From Fodinicola acaciae (lineage in GTDB: Bacteria; Actinomycetota; Actinomycetes; Mycobacteriales; HKI-0501): a stretch of DNA of 64,000 nucleotides. The notes under the pieces were generated by a model, which saw nothing but the letters and a program-made list of their open reading frames with translations, ran no database searches and was not told the origin of the DNA. Positions 17,789 through 26,399 of the stretch are shown here, piece by piece (positions within the stretch are counted from its first letter, which is position 1; every line of letters begins with the position of its first letter). Both the position numbers and the translations under genes were made by a program. The DNA is taken from positions 620,001 to 684,000 of the forward strand of contig NZ_WOTN01000003.1 in assembly GCF_010993745.1 (NCBI RefSeq). The letters are read 5' to 3'.

Positions 17789-18061
17789 ATGCGGACGTTG
17801 ACGACATTGTTCTCGGTGTTGCTTCTGGCCCAGCTCGCCGGCGGGTCGTCGGCCTGGATCGCCGGTGCGGTGCTGGCGACCGTGCTGGCCGCGGCCGTCG
17901 CATACCAGTGGGCCCGGCGGGTGCCGCCGGCGGCTCCGGCCGCACGCGGCGTCGCGATCCGCGAGCTGTTCCGCCGGCCGTCGGTCGTACGGCTGCGTGA
18001 CCCCGGCACCGCTGGCCGTCGCCGTCCCCGAGCACCGGCGCCGCGCGTTTCGGCTGCCTGA
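17789..18061 (+). CDS. DUF6412-type small membrane protein
   Basis: A 90-residue protein with one or two hydrophobic helices near its N-terminus (about residues 5-20 and 23-41), then a basic, Pro-rich C-terminus with RELFRRPSVVRLRDPGTAGRRRPRAP-like composition (abbreviated here as the RDPGTAGR motif region). This small protein precedes a YidC/Oxa1-like gene in many actinobacteria and is annotated as DUF6412. The ATG at 17789 follows a GGAAGGGGGG purine tract. It is 83 bp upstream of the insertase gene, so cotranscription is likely. Function unknown; assistance to the insertase is inference. Confidence 0.7.
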   Translation: MRTLTTLFSVLLLAQLAGGSSAWIAGAVLATVLAAAVAYQWARRVPPAAPAARGVAIRELFRRPSVVRLRDPGTAGRRRPRAPAPRVSAA

Positions 18062-18144
18062 GTCTGTCCTCGCACCAGGTCGAGGCAGACGCCAGACGCG
18101 GCCAACGCGGCCCTGTTCGATTCGAGACGCCAAGTGGTGGATGA

Positions 18145-18918
18145 ATGCCTGACCTTCTGGAGTGGCCGGTCGCCGGCGCTCACTTCCTGTTCAGCGCGCT
18201 GGCCGGCGCGCTGACCCCGTTGCTCGGCGTGACCGCCGCGGCCGCGGCGGTTGTCCTGTTCACGATGGCCATCCGGCTGGTGCTGCTGCCGCTGAGCTGG
18301 CTGGCGATCCGCGGCGAACGTGCGCGGGCGGTCGTCGCTCCGCAGTCGCAGGAGATCTATCGCAAGCATCTGACCGACCCTGAGCGGCTGCAGCAGGAGT
18401 TGTCCAAGCTGCACAAGGCAAACGGCGTGTCGATGTACGCGGGATTCCTGCCGCTGCTCGCCCAGATGCCGTTTTTCATGGTGACCTATCGGCTGTTCAC
18501 CGCGCCGACGGTGGCCGGCCAGAGCAACGACCTGCTCGCGCACACGCTTCTGGGAACGCCGCTGCGTGCGGTGTGGATCACCGACCTGTTCGGTCACGGC
18601 CTGGCCAACACCCCGGTTTTTCTGTGCCTGTTCGCGGTGTTGGCGGTCATCGTCTGGCTGACGATCCGGCGGCAGCGGCGGCTGGTGCCGCCACCGGACA
18701 GCCAGACGGTGACGCAGCGGCTGCTCCGGCTGCTGCCGTACGGGACGGTCGTCTTCGCGATGTTCCTGCCGCTGGCTGCCGGTCTCTACGTGGTCACCAC
18801 GATGGCGTGGTCACTGGCCGAGCGGACGATGTGGCTTCATCCGGTGGCGACCGCCGGCCGCGGCGACGCGACGGTCCAGACGTCGTTGCCGTCCGGCAAT
18901 GGACCGAAGCCCACGTAG
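18145..18918 (+). CDS. YidC/Oxa1/Alb3-family membrane insertase (second-type paralogue)
   Basis: A polytopic membrane protein of 257 residues. The family core is seen as LLPLSWLAIRGERAR (first core helix and the cytoplasmic basic turn), a coiled cytoplasmic hairpin (LTDPERLQQELSKLHKANGV), then GFLPLLAQMPFFMVTYRLF, and three more hydrophobic helices. The protein inserts or folds other membrane proteins. The housekeeping yidC normally sits by rpmH-rnpA, which is not here, so this is probably an accessory paralogue paired with the DUF6412 protein. Its last 82 bp overlap the convergent TetR gene. Confidence 0.85.
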   Translation: MPDLLEWPVAGAHFLFSALAGALTPLLGVTAAAAAVVLFTMAIRLVLLPLSWLAIRGERARAVVAPQSQEIYRKHLTDPERLQQELSKLHKANGVSMYAGFLPLLAQMPFFMVTYRLFTAPTVAGQSNDLLAHTLLGTPLRAVWITDLFGHGLANTPVFLCLFAVLAVIVWLTIRRQRRLVPPPDSQTVTQRLLRLLPYGTVVFAMFLPLAAGLYVVTTMAWSLAERTMWLHPVATAGRGDATVQTSLPSGNGPKPT

Positions 18919-19538
18919 ATGCCAAGCAGCAGCCGGCGCGCCGCGTCGGCTCTGCTCTCGTCGCTGACGCCGTACATCGGCACCGAAACGTCCAACCCCG
19001 GCAGGTGCGGCGCCAGCGCGAGATGCGGCAGCAACAACACCAGCAGCGAGATGAACGCGTCCAGGTCTGCCTCCGGATAGAGGTCGCCACGACACACCGC
19101 GCGCTCCGCGAAAGGCCGGATCGTGTTGACATAGATGCGGTTGACCGGTGCGCGTACGGCCGTGCGCACCTGCGGATCCAGCTCCAGGTTGGTCGCCGCG
19201 GTGACGCCGCGCTCCAGCGGATGCTCGGCGTAATAACGCATCCACGCGTCGACCAACTCCAGCAGGAACTCGAAAAACGGCCGCTCCGGGTCGATGCTGG
19301 CCAGCCAGCGGGTCATCTGGTTGCGGACCCGGATCGAGGTGTATTCGGCGACATAGGAGAAGAAGTCGAGCTTGTCGGGGAAATACTGGAACAGCGAGCC
19401 CTTGGCGACCCCGGCCTCGCGCGCCACCGCGTTGAGGCTGCCGGCCGAATAGCCGCACCGACCAAACTCGCGCATGGCCGCGGCCAGCACCCGCTCGCGC
19501 CGCTCGGCGGACAGGTTGTCCCAGGTCGATGTCGGCAC
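18837..19538 (-). CDS. TetR-family transcriptional regulator
   Basis: A TetR repressor of 233 residues from the GTG at 19538, which has AGGAG four bases upstream; a GTG four codons earlier is the alternative. The helix-turn-helix covers about residues 10-55 (RVLAAAMREFGRCGYSAGSL, then AGVAKGSLFQYFPDK). The ligand domain is of the type seen near lipid and flavin-monooxygenase genes. It is divergent from the flavin monooxygenase gene and probably represses it. Its 3' end overlaps the end of the YidC-like gene by 82 bp, an unusually long convergent overlap. Confidence 0.88.
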   Translation of the reverse strand: MPTSTWDNLSAERRERVLAAAMREFGRCGYSAGSLNAVAREAGVAKGSLFQYFPDKLDFFSYVAEYTSIRVRNQMTRWLASIDPERPFFEFLLELVDAWMRYYAEHPLERGVTAATNLELDPQVRTAVRAPVNRIYVNTIRPFAERAVCRGDLYPEADLDAFISLLVLLLPHLALAPHLPGLDVSVPMYGVSDESRADAARRLLLGIYVGFGPLPDGNDVWTVASPRPAVATG

Positions 19539-19540
19539 CG

Positions 19541-19556
19541 TACTCCTCACTGAGTA
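19541..19556. promoter_or_regulatory. Candidate TetR operator
   Basis: TACTCCTCACTGAGTA contains the outer dyad TACTC/GAGTA and the inner dyad CTCA-C-TGAG, centred just upstream of the TetR start and facing the monooxygenase promoter. A TetR autoregulatory site is the simplest reading. Confidence 0.4.
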
Positions 19557-19674
19557 ATCTTCCGATCATGGTGCGTGACGGCCACAATCGTTGTCAATCT
19601 CCGCTTGTCGCGCACGTTTGACAGTGCGTCGCCGGTTGCCGTACATCTAAGCGACCACCCGGTCATGGAGGGTC

Positions 19675-21012
19675 ATGAGCACCGCTCGCCGAAAGGCCTG
19701 TGTCGTCGGCGCCGGCTCGTCCGGGATCGCCGCGTGCCAGGTGCTGCAGGCTCGCGGCGTCGACTTCGACTGCTTCGAGTCCGGCTCGGAGGTCGGCGGC
19801 AACTGGCGCTATCTCAACGACAACGGCATGTCGTCGGCATACCGGTCGCTGCACATCAACACCTCGCGGCAGATCATGCAGTACGCCGCGTATCCGATGC
19901 CCGAGGACTATCCGACCTATCCGCACCACACGCAGATCGCCGCGTATTTCGACGACTTCGTCGACCATTTCGGCCTGCGGGAACGGATCGCTTTTCGCAC
20001 CACCGTGGAGTCGGTCGAGCCGTGTTCCGGCGGCGGTTTCGAGGTGACCACGCGCGACGCGGACGGCCGGCAGCAGACCCGGACGTACGGCGCCGTACTC
20101 GTCGCCAACGGCCACCACTGGGACGCGCGCTGGCCGGAGCCGCCGTTTCCCGGCGGTTTCACCGGCCGGCAGCTGCATTCGCACGACTACAAGACGCCGG
20201 ACGAGTTCGCCGGAGCGCGGGTTGTGGTGCTGGGGATCGGAAACTCGGCCTGTGACATCGCGGTCGAGACCTCGCGGGTCGCGGCGCGCACCTTCCTGGC
20301 CATCCGTCGCGGCGCGCACGTGGTGCCGAAATACCTGTTCGGCATGCCGACCGACCATCTCACCTCGTCGCCGCTGTCCTTCGGTCCACTGTGGACGAAG
20401 CGGCTCGGACTGCGGCTGATGCTGCGGCTGGCGCGCGGGTCGGTCACCGCGTACGGCCTGCCGGCGCCGGACCACAAGGTGCTGTCGGCGCATCCGACGA
20501 TCTCCGACGACCTGCTGACCCGGCTCGGCCACGGCGACATCGCGGTGAAGCCCAACATCGACCGTTTCGCCGGCGACAAGGTGCGTTTCGTGGACGGCAG
20601 CGTCGAGGAGGTGGACGCGGTCGTCTACTGCACCGGTTACCGGATTTCGTTTCCGTTCCTCGACTCGAGGGTCATCTCGGCGGCGGACAACGAGGTGTCG
20701 CTGTTTCACCGGGTCGTCTCGCCGGAGTTTCCTGGGTTGTTCTTTCTGGCGCTGGTGCAGCCGCTCGGCGCGACGATGCCGATCGCCGAGGCGCAGGCCG
20801 AGTGGATCGCCGACCTGCTGCTCGGCCGGGCCGTACTGCCGCCAGCCGCCGAGATGCGCGCCGAGATCGCCGCCTACCACGCGCGTACGCGAAAACGTTA
20901 CGTCGCCTCGAAAAGGCACACCATCCAGGTCGACTTCCGTGAACATCTGGCGGAAATCCGCGCGGCCCGCCGCACCGGCGCCCGCCGCCGCGGCCGTTCG
21001 GTGGCGCTGTAG
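19675..21012 (+). CDS. Flavin-containing monooxygenase
   Basis: An FAD/NADPH monooxygenase of 445 residues. The N-terminal FAD Rossmann motif is VVGAGSSGIAA (about residues 10-20). The FMO/BVMO fingerprint is FPGGFTGRQLHSHDYK, and the NADPH Rossmann motif is VLGIGNSACDIA. The C-terminal region keeps the conserved YCTGYRISFPF segment. It oxidises N, S or ketone groups of small organic molecules; substrate unknown. The divergent TetR with a palindromic operator suggests induction by its substrate. Repeat copy B follows directly after its stop. Confidence 0.9.
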   Translation: MSTARRKACVVGAGSSGIAACQVLQARGVDFDCFESGSEVGGNWRYLNDNGMSSAYRSLHINTSRQIMQYAAYPMPEDYPTYPHHTQIAAYFDDFVDHFGLRERIAFRTTVESVEPCSGGGFEVTTRDADGRQQTRTYGAVLVANGHHWDARWPEPPFPGGFTGRQLHSHDYKTPDEFAGARVVVLGIGNSACDIAVETSRVAARTFLAIRRGAHVVPKYLFGMPTDHLTSSPLSFGPLWTKRLGLRLMLRLARGSVTAYGLPAPDHKVLSAHPTISDDLLTRLGHGDIAVKPNIDRFAGDKVRFVDGSVEEVDAVVYCTGYRISFPFLDSRVISAADNEVSLFHRVVSPEFPGLFFLALVQPLGATMPIAEAQAEWIADLLLGRAVLPPAAEMRAEIAAYHARTRKRYVASKRHTIQVDFREHLAEIRAARRTGARRRGRSVAL

Positions 21013-21158
21013 GGGACACACGAGCGCATGTAGCGCTAAATGTCTACCTTGCGAGCTTCCCGAATGCCGTGAATGCCGCGTTACTAGCGCTCGATGCAAG
21101 TAATGCTGTTGTGACGACTTCCCCGGACGAGAAGAGCGACAAATGTCCGGCTTGATGT

Positions 21159-21171
21159 CTTGTTAAACAAG
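21159..21171. promoter_or_regulatory. Conserved 13-bp palindrome in repeat copy B
   Basis: CTTGTTAAACAAG, identical to the sites in copies A and C although the surrounding ORF is degenerate here. Confidence 0.4.
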
Positions 21172-21251
21172 TATTGAGCGATCAGATCGCCTCACCTGCA
21201 TTGCTAGCCGCAACAGTCACACCAGCACCACCCCGGCCGCCACCCAATGTT

Positions 21252-21286
21252 CGCATGGCCCCCATGCGTGCGTCAGACGCACGTAA
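21252..21286. repeat. Decayed GCATGGCC-family palindrome
   Basis: The left arm of the 47-bp palindrome family is intact (CGCATGGCCCCCATGCGTGC and the next G), the loop TCAGA is followed by CGCACG, and then the right arm degrades. Full copies are at 29422-29468 and 49002-49048. Confidence 0.6.
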
Positions 21287-21669
21287 GGAGGCCCTACTAC
21301 CAAACACAAACCGGCAAGACGGACATGTAGCGCTACAGCTCCGTGATTGGCGTCCTTGCCGACGGGGAGAACGAGCAAGCCCAGAAACCCAGCCCCGCCC
21401 GTAACCCCCACCCGCACCCCCGTGCACACCAATTGGCGCCCACGCGCCCCTTCCCTTGAGGTCGCCCTCCGCGCAGGAGCGCCCGCCGCGCAGGCGAAAC
21501 CCACCACCCACCCAACACAACAAACATGAAGACCCAACCACCTCACCACCGCAACACCCGGCGCCGTACCAACTCCCCCACACGAGACCCACCTGACCAG
21601 GCCGAACCCGCACTCTAGACAAAGAGTCCAACGGTAGACAGACCGTCTAAAGCACCCAAAGAGAAGCCC

Positions 21670-22179
21670 TCACGCACCCAGCCGGCGCGCCGCCTCATCC
21701 GAGGCGACCGGCGCAACGACCGGCGGCTCGGTGGACCATGGAAACTCGATCCACCGGTCGGTTCGCTTCCACACGTACTCGCACTTCACCAGCGACCGCG
21801 GCTTCTCGTAGAGCACCGCGCACCTGGTCTCGGCCACGTGGTCGGCGCAGAAGTCGCGTACCAGCCGCAGCGTCTCGCCGGTGTCGGCCACATCGTCGGC
21901 GACGAGTACGCGCGCGCCTTTGAGGTCGACGGCCTGCGGCACCGGCGGCAGCACGACCGGCATCTCCAACCGCTGGTCGACACCGGTGTAGAACTCGACG
22001 TTCATGGTGTGCAGGTTCTTCACGCTCAGCGCGTAGCCGAGCGCGCCGGCCGGGAACAGGCCGCCGCGGGTGATCGCCAGGATCAGGTCGGGCCGGAAGC
22101 CGTCCGCCGCCACGAGCTCGGCCAGCCGCCGGCTGGCCTGGCCGAAGACCTGCCAGGTCAGGATCTCGCGCTCGTCCAT
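21670..22179 (-). CDS. Phosphoribosyltransferase (type I)
   Basis: A 169-residue PRPP-dependent transferase. The PRPP-binding loop is VLVADDVADTGETL, and an N-terminal pyrophosphate-loop region is seen at AITRGGLFPAGALGYAL. The sequence is of the xanthine/hypoxanthine phosphoribosyltransferase type common in actinomycetes, with an MNVEFYTGVDQ hood segment. The ATG at 22179 is preceded by GAGGGGGAGAG; an in-frame extension to 22230 is not needed. Likely role is purine salvage, with substrate unproven. It stands alone, with repeat copy B downstream. Confidence 0.85.
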   Translation of the reverse strand: MDEREILTWQVFGQASRRLAELVAADGFRPDLILAITRGGLFPAGALGYALSVKNLHTMNVEFYTGVDQRLEMPVVLPPVPQAVDLKGARVLVADDVADTGETLRLVRDFCADHVAETRCAVLYEKPRSLVKCEYVWKRTDRWIEFPWSTEPPVVAPVASDEAARRLGA

Positions 22180-22348
22180 CTCTCCCCCTCGCCGGTGTCG
22201 GACCAATCCTCGCATCGAGCCGGAGGACAACGGGGACGAGCCATATCAGGGACCAATCAGGGTCAATCCCGATGCCGGAACGGGCCTTTCGGCGCGATGC
22301 TGGAAGCACAAAAGAAAGCGCCTGATGCACCCGAAAGGACACATAGCC

Positions 22349-22594
22349 ATGGACTCCGTGCACGACTCGTTTCGCAGCCAGGGCCTCGTACGTCCGCGCG
22401 AAGGCCGCCTGCTCGGCGGTGTCTGCGCCGGCCTGGCCCGCCGGTTCGGCCTCGACCCGTGGCTCGGCCGGCTGCTGTTCGTCCTCATCCTGCTGGCGAT
22501 CCCCGGCAGCCAGATCCTGATCTACCCCGTCCTGTGGATCCTGATGCCGTCCGAGGAGACCACCACGGTCCCCTCCACCCCGGTCGCCAGCTGA
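22349..22594 (+). CDS. PspC-domain protein
   Basis: An 81-residue small membrane protein with the PspC signature REGRLLGGVCAGLARRFGLD followed by one hydrophobic helix (LLFVLILLAIPGSQILIYPVLW region). The ATG at 22349 is behind GAAAGGAC. PspC domains sense or bind at the membrane in phage-shock and envelope-stress responses and are often duplicated in actinobacteria. It is monocistronic and followed by a strong hairpin shared with the convergent TetR gene. Confidence 0.88.
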   Translation: MDSVHDSFRSQGLVRPREGRLLGGVCAGLARRFGLDPWLGRLLFVLILLAIPGSQILIYPVLWILMPSEETTTVPSTPVAS

Positions 22595-22610
22595 CCCCAC
22601 ATAGACGTTT

Positions 22611-22650
22611 TCGGAACGACCCTTTCCGCGCGTGGAAAGGGTCGTTTCGA
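22611..22650. terminator. Bidirectional terminator hairpin
   Basis: TCGGAACGACCCTTTCC and GGAAAGGGTCGTTTCGA form 17-bp arms with one mismatch and a 6-nt GCGCGT loop, between the convergent pspC and double-TetR genes. Confidence 0.75.
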
Positions 22651-22653
22651 TAT

Positions 22654-23841
22654 TCACGCGCGTCGCGGTGTCAGCACGTCGTGTGCGAGGCCGACGAGCT
22701 CGGCGGCGAAACCGGGACGCGCGCGCAGCCGGCCGGATCGCGACAGGTCGTTGATGATCGTCAGCGCGGCGTGTACGGCGATCTTCGCCTCCGGCGCGGT
22801 CGCCCCGGACAGCTCGACCTGCAGCTCGACCCACTGCGCCACGTACGCGCGCTGGATCCGCAGCGACTCCTGGCGGTTGCGTTCGGGCAGGTGCGCCAGC
22901 TCGCGGTTGTAGACGTGCAACAGCTCGCCGTGCTCCATCACCACCTCGACGTACGACCCGATCAGCCGATCGAGCGCCTCCGCCGGTGACGCGGCGCCGG
23001 ACAGCGCCCGCGACGCGCCGAGGCTGAGCTGATCGGCCAACCGGCCGCAACCAGCCATCAGCAGGTCGGCCTTGCTGGCGAAATGCCGGTAGACACTGGG
23101 TCCGGCGATGCCGGCCGCGGCGCCGATGTCCTCCATGCTGACCGATCGATAACCACGCTGGACGAACAGCTCGGTCGCGGCGGCCAGGATCTGCTCGCGG
23201 CGTGTCGACGGCGTGACCGGTGCCGTCGCGTCGACCACCTCGGCAGCCACCGCCGGCACGCGCGTACTCGCGCAGACCGCACCCGCCAGCTGCGCCAACA
23301 ACCAGACGAACCGGCGTTTTGGCAGGCTGGCGTGGTGGTCGGCGACACTGCCGAGCACGCTCAACGCGGCCGTACACAGCAGCTCGGCGTCGACCGCCGG
23401 CAGCTCCGGCCGCGCCAGCGCCAGCTCACCGGCCCACCGCTGGATGAACTTGCGTCCCCGTTGCCGCACCTCGTTGCGCGCGGCCTCGTCCAGATGCCTG
23501 GCCTGCCACCGCCAGAGCGCGGCGATCCCCCGCCGTTGTACGGAAAGCTCGGCGAGTGCCAGCACGACCGCGTCCAGCCGCCCGGCCGGCGCACCACCGC
23601 CGGCCAGCGCCTCCTCGACCGCCTCGTCCATGGTCTCCTGGCCGGTCAGCAGCACCTGCGCCAACAGGTCCTGTTTACCGGCGAAATGGCGATAGAGCGC
23701 GGGGCCGGTGATGCCGGCCGCGGTGGCGATGTCCTCGATGCTGACCGCCTGATAGCCGCGCTGTGCGAACAGGTCGGCGGCCAGCTCGACCAGCTGCCGC
23801 CGCCGGTTGGCCGGACGACGGCTCGGCCGCACTGAATCCAT
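22654..23841 (-). CDS. TetR-family regulator with two fused TetR modules
   Basis: A 395-residue protein with two complete TetR helix-turn-helix domains, residues about 14-60 (LAADLFAQRGYQAVSIEDIA, GPALYRHFAGKQDLL) and about 213-260 (AATELFVQRGYRSVSMEDIG, GPSVYRHFASKADLL), each followed by an alpha-helical ligand domain. The halves are clearly similar, so this is a head-to-tail duplication and fusion with 199-residue spacing. TetR proteins act as dimers, so one chain may act as a covalent dimer or recognise an asymmetric site. It is divergent from the beta-oxidation operon and probably represses it, released by an acyl-CoA. The start ATG is at 23841. Confidence 0.9.
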   Translation of the reverse strand: MDSVRPSRRPANRRRQLVELAADLFAQRGYQAVSIEDIATAAGITGPALYRHFAGKQDLLAQVLLTGQETMDEAVEEALAGGGAPAGRLDAVVLALAELSVQRRGIAALWRWQARHLDEAARNEVRQRGRKFIQRWAGELALARPELPAVDAELLCTAALSVLGSVADHHASLPKRRFVWLLAQLAGAVCASTRVPAVAAEVVDATAPVTPSTRREQILAAATELFVQRGYRSVSMEDIGAAAGIAGPSVYRHFASKADLLMAGCGRLADQLSLGASRALSGAASPAEALDRLIGSYVEVVMEHGELLHVYNRELAHLPERNRQESLRIQRAYVAQWVELQVELSGATAPEAKIAVHAALTIINDLSRSGRLRARPGFAAELVGLAHDVLTPRRA

Positions 23842-23902
23842 TCCGCCTCCCCATCCCGCCGAAGTGAACGACTGTGGAGCTCACCATAGCTGTCCAGATC
23901 CC

Positions 23903-23946
23903 TTGACAGCCACCAGAACTCCGGCGCTATGTTAATCCGCATTAGC
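23903..23946 (+). promoter_or_regulatory. Candidate promoter and operator of the beta-oxidation operon
   Basis: TTGACA at 23903-23908 is a good -35; TATGTT at 23928-23933 is a possible -10 with a long 19-bp spacer. GTTAATCCGCATTAGC at about 23931-23946 is an imperfect dyad (12 of 16 symmetric) overlapping the likely start of transcription, a fitting place for the divergent TetR to bind. Confidence 0.4.
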
Positions 23947-23967
23947 GTCATGCAGGGAGAGGCCGAG

Positions 23968-25146
23968 GTGACTCAGACGTACGGAGCTTCGCATCCGGCG
24001 GCCTATCGGTCGCCGTGGCTGGACGACGACCTGCGCGCGGTCGGCGAGTTGGCGCGCACGTTCTTCACCAAGGAGGTGGCGCCGCGCGAGGAGGAGTTCG
24101 CCGAACAGGGGTTTCCGGACCGCCAGCTCTGGCGGCGCGCCGGCGAGCTCGGCCTGGCCGGCATGTCGATCCCGGAGGACTACGGCGGCGGTGGCGGCAC
24201 CTTCGCGCACGAGGCCGTCCTCTACACCGAGCAGATCAAGGCCGGCGCGCCATCGCTGCAACTGGCGGTGCATTCCGGCATCGTGCCGCATTACATCGTC
24301 GCGTACGGCACCGAGGAGCAAAAGCGGCGCTGGCTGCCGAAGCTCGCCAGCGGTGAGTACGTCGGCGCGATCGCGATGACCGAGCCGGGCACCGGATCGG
24401 ACCTGCAGTCGATCACCACGCGCGCCATTCCGGACGGCGACGAATACGTGATCAGCGGCGCCAAAACCTTCATCACCAACGGCCACCTGGCCGACCTGGT
24501 GATCATCGCGGCGAAGACCGATCCCGGCGAAGGTGCCAAAGGCGTGTCGCTGATCGTCGCCGAGGTTTCCGACGACACCGAGGGTTTCCAGCGCGGCCGG
24601 CTGCTGAGGAAAATCGGCCAGCACAGCCAGGACACCGCCGAGCTGTTCTTCGACGGTTTGCGCGTACCCAGGGAAAACCTGATCGGCACCGAGGAAGGCC
24701 AGGGCTTCTTCCAGCTGATGATGCAGCTGCCGCAGGAAAGGCTGATCATCGCGGTCGCCGCCATCGGCGTCATCGAGGCCGCCGTGGAGGCGGCCACCGC
24801 GTACACGAAAGAGCGGCAGGCCTTCGGAAAACCGTTGTTCGCCATGCAGAACACGCGATTCGAGCTGGCCGACTGCGCGACCATCGCACGGATCGGCCGC
24901 GTTTTCGTGGACGACTGCATCGTCAAGCACCTGCGCGGTGAGCTCGACGTGTCCACCGCGGCGATGGCCAAGTCGTGGCTGTCCGAGCAACAGTGCGAAG
25001 TGGTCGACCGGTGCCTACAGTTGTTCGGTGGATACGGCTACATGCTGGAATATCCGATCGCCCGGATGTTCACCGACAGCCGCGTCCAGAAGATCTACGG
25101 TGGCGCGAATGAGGTGATGAAGGAGCTCGTCTCCCGTACGCTCTGA
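23968..25146 (+). CDS. Acyl-CoA dehydrogenase
   Basis: An FAD-dependent acyl-CoA dehydrogenase, 392 residues from the GTG at 23968. GGGAGAGG lies upstream of it; ATG codons at 23950 and 23929 are alternatives. It catalyses the first step of beta-oxidation, alpha,beta-dehydrogenation. Family signatures are [14 protein letters not shown], the flavin/substrate segment [11 protein letters not shown], and the C-terminal [20 protein letters not shown]. The catalytic Glu is probably in helix G (QLPQERLI), as in long-chain and isovaleryl-CoA dehydrogenases, because the usual C-terminal Glu position reads YGGANEVM. It is the first gene of a four-gene operon. Confidence 0.92.
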   Translation: MTQTYGASHPAAYRSPWLDDDLRAVGELARTFFTKEVAPREEEFAEQGFPDRQLWRRAGELGLAGMSIPEDYGGGGGTFAHEAVLYTEQIKAGAPSLQLAVHSGIVPHYIVAYGTEEQKRRWLPKLASGEYVGAIAMTEPGTGSDLQSITTRAIPDGDEYVISGAKTFITNGHLADLVIIAAKTDPGEGAKGVSLIVAEVSDDTEGFQRGRLLRKIGQHSQDTAELFFDGLRVPRENLIGTEEGQGFFQLMMQLPQERLIIAVAAIGVIEAAVEAATAYTKERQAFGKPLFAMQNTRFELADCATIARIGRVFVDDCIVKHLRGELDVSTAAMAKSWLSEQQCEVVDRCLQLFGGYGYMLEYPIARMFTDSRVQKIYGGANEVMKELVSRTL

Positions 25147-25172
25147 TTCGCCTTGCCTGGAAGGAAAAGGTC

Positions 25173-26384
25173 ATGCCTGAAGCATTCATCTACGACGCCG
25201 TCCGTACGCCTCGGGGACGCGGCAAGAAAACCGGCTCGCTGCACGGCGTCAAGCCGATCTCGCTGGTCGTCGGCCTGATCGACGAGCTGCGCCGGCGCCA
25301 TCCGGATCTGGACCCGGCGGCGATCGACGACATCATCCTCGGCGTCGTCTCGCCGATCGGCGACCAGGGCTCGGACATCGCCAAGATCTCCGCGATCGCC
25401 GCCGGCCTGCCGGACACCGTCGCCGGCGTACAGCTCAACCGGTTCTGCGCGTCCGGCCTGGAGGCGGTCAACTCGGCGGCACAGAAGGTACGCGCCGGCT
25501 GGGACAAGCTGATTCTCGCCGGCGGTGTCGAGTCGATGTCGCGCGTGCCGATGGGCTCGGACGGCGGCGCGTGGGCGATGGACCCGGAGACCAACTACAA
25601 CACTTCCTTTGTGCCGCAAGGCATCGGCGCCGACCTGATCGCCACGCTGAAGGGTTTCAGCCGCGAGGACGTGGACAACTTCGCGTTGCGGTCACAGCAG
25701 CGCGCCGCCGCCGCCTGGTCCGGCGGCTATTTCGCGAAGTCGGTCGTGCCGGTGAAGGACCGCAACGGCATCGTGTTGCTCGACCACGACGAGCACATGC
25801 GGCCGGACTCGACGCTGGAAGGTCTCGGCAAGCTGCCGGCCTCCTTCGAGGCGATCGGTGACTTCGGCGGTTTCGACGCGGTGGCACTGCAGAAATACCA
25901 CTGGGTCGAGAAGATCAACCACGTACACTCGGCCGGCAACTCCTCCGGCATCGTCGACGGTGCCGCGCTGGTCATGGTCGGCAGCGAGCAGATCGGCAAG
26001 GACTTCGGCCTCACGCCGCGCGCTCGCGTCGTCGCGACCGCGGTCTCCGGCGCCGACCCGACCATCATGCTCACCGGACCGACGCCGGCGACCGAAAAGG
26101 TGCTGGCCACCGCCGGACTCTCGCCGGAGGACATCGATCTGTTCGAGCTCAACGAGGCTTTCGCTTCGGTGGTGCTGAAATACGTCGACGACTTCAAGAT
26201 CCCGGACGAGAAGATCAACGTCAACGGCGGCGCCATCGCGATGGGTCATCCGCTCGGCGCCACCGGCGCGATGATCACCGGCACCATGGTCGACGAGCTG
26301 GAGCGCCGCGAGGCGCGCTATGCGCTGGTGACCCTGTGCATCGGCGGCGGCATGGGTGAAGCGACCATCATCGAGCGCGTCTGA
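25173..26384 (+). CDS. fadA: Acetyl-CoA C-acyltransferase (thiolase)
   Basis: A degradative thiolase of 403 residues for the last step of beta-oxidation, cleaving 3-ketoacyl-CoA. The nucleophilic Cys is in [12 protein letters not shown] (about residue 90), the second motif is NEAFASVV with Asn and Glu, the conserved His is in [14 protein letters not shown], and the acid/base Cys is in TLCIGGGMG. The ribosome site is GAAGGAAAAGG. It lies 26 bp after the dehydrogenase and 15 bp before fadB. Confidence 0.93.
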   Translation: MPEAFIYDAVRTPRGRGKKTGSLHGVKPISLVVGLIDELRRRHPDLDPAAIDDIILGVVSPIGDQGSDIAKISAIAAGLPDTVAGVQLNRFCASGLEAVNSAAQKVRAGWDKLILAGGVESMSRVPMGSDGGAWAMDPETNYNTSFVPQGIGADLIATLKGFSREDVDNFALRSQQRAAAAWSGGYFAKSVVPVKDRNGIVLLDHDEHMRPDSTLEGLGKLPASFEAIGDFGGFDAVALQKYHWVEKINHVHSAGNSSGIVDGAALVMVGSEQIGKDFGLTPRARVVATAVSGADPTIMLTGPTPATEKVLATAGLSPEDIDLFELNEAFASVVLKYVDDFKIPDEKINVNGGAIAMGHPLGATGAMITGTMVDELERREARYALVTLCIGGGMGEATIIERV

Positions 26385-26399
26385 AGCCGGAGAGAAACC

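Larger units (their letters stand above)
21013..21669. repeat. Composite intergenic repeat, copy B
   Basis: About 650 bp without a gene. It starts with AGCGCTAAATGTCTACCTTG, matching copies A and C, but the small ORF is broken by stops and an internal deletion. CTTGTTAAACAAG is kept at 21159-21171. A half-decayed GCATGGCC palindrome lies at 21252-21286. The right arm is present at about 21440-21496, with CCCTCCGCGCAGGAGCGCCC inside it and the same C/A-rich tail. The left arm and tandem TTGTTGCGTT repeats are missing, so this copy is 5'-truncated. Confidence 0.75.
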
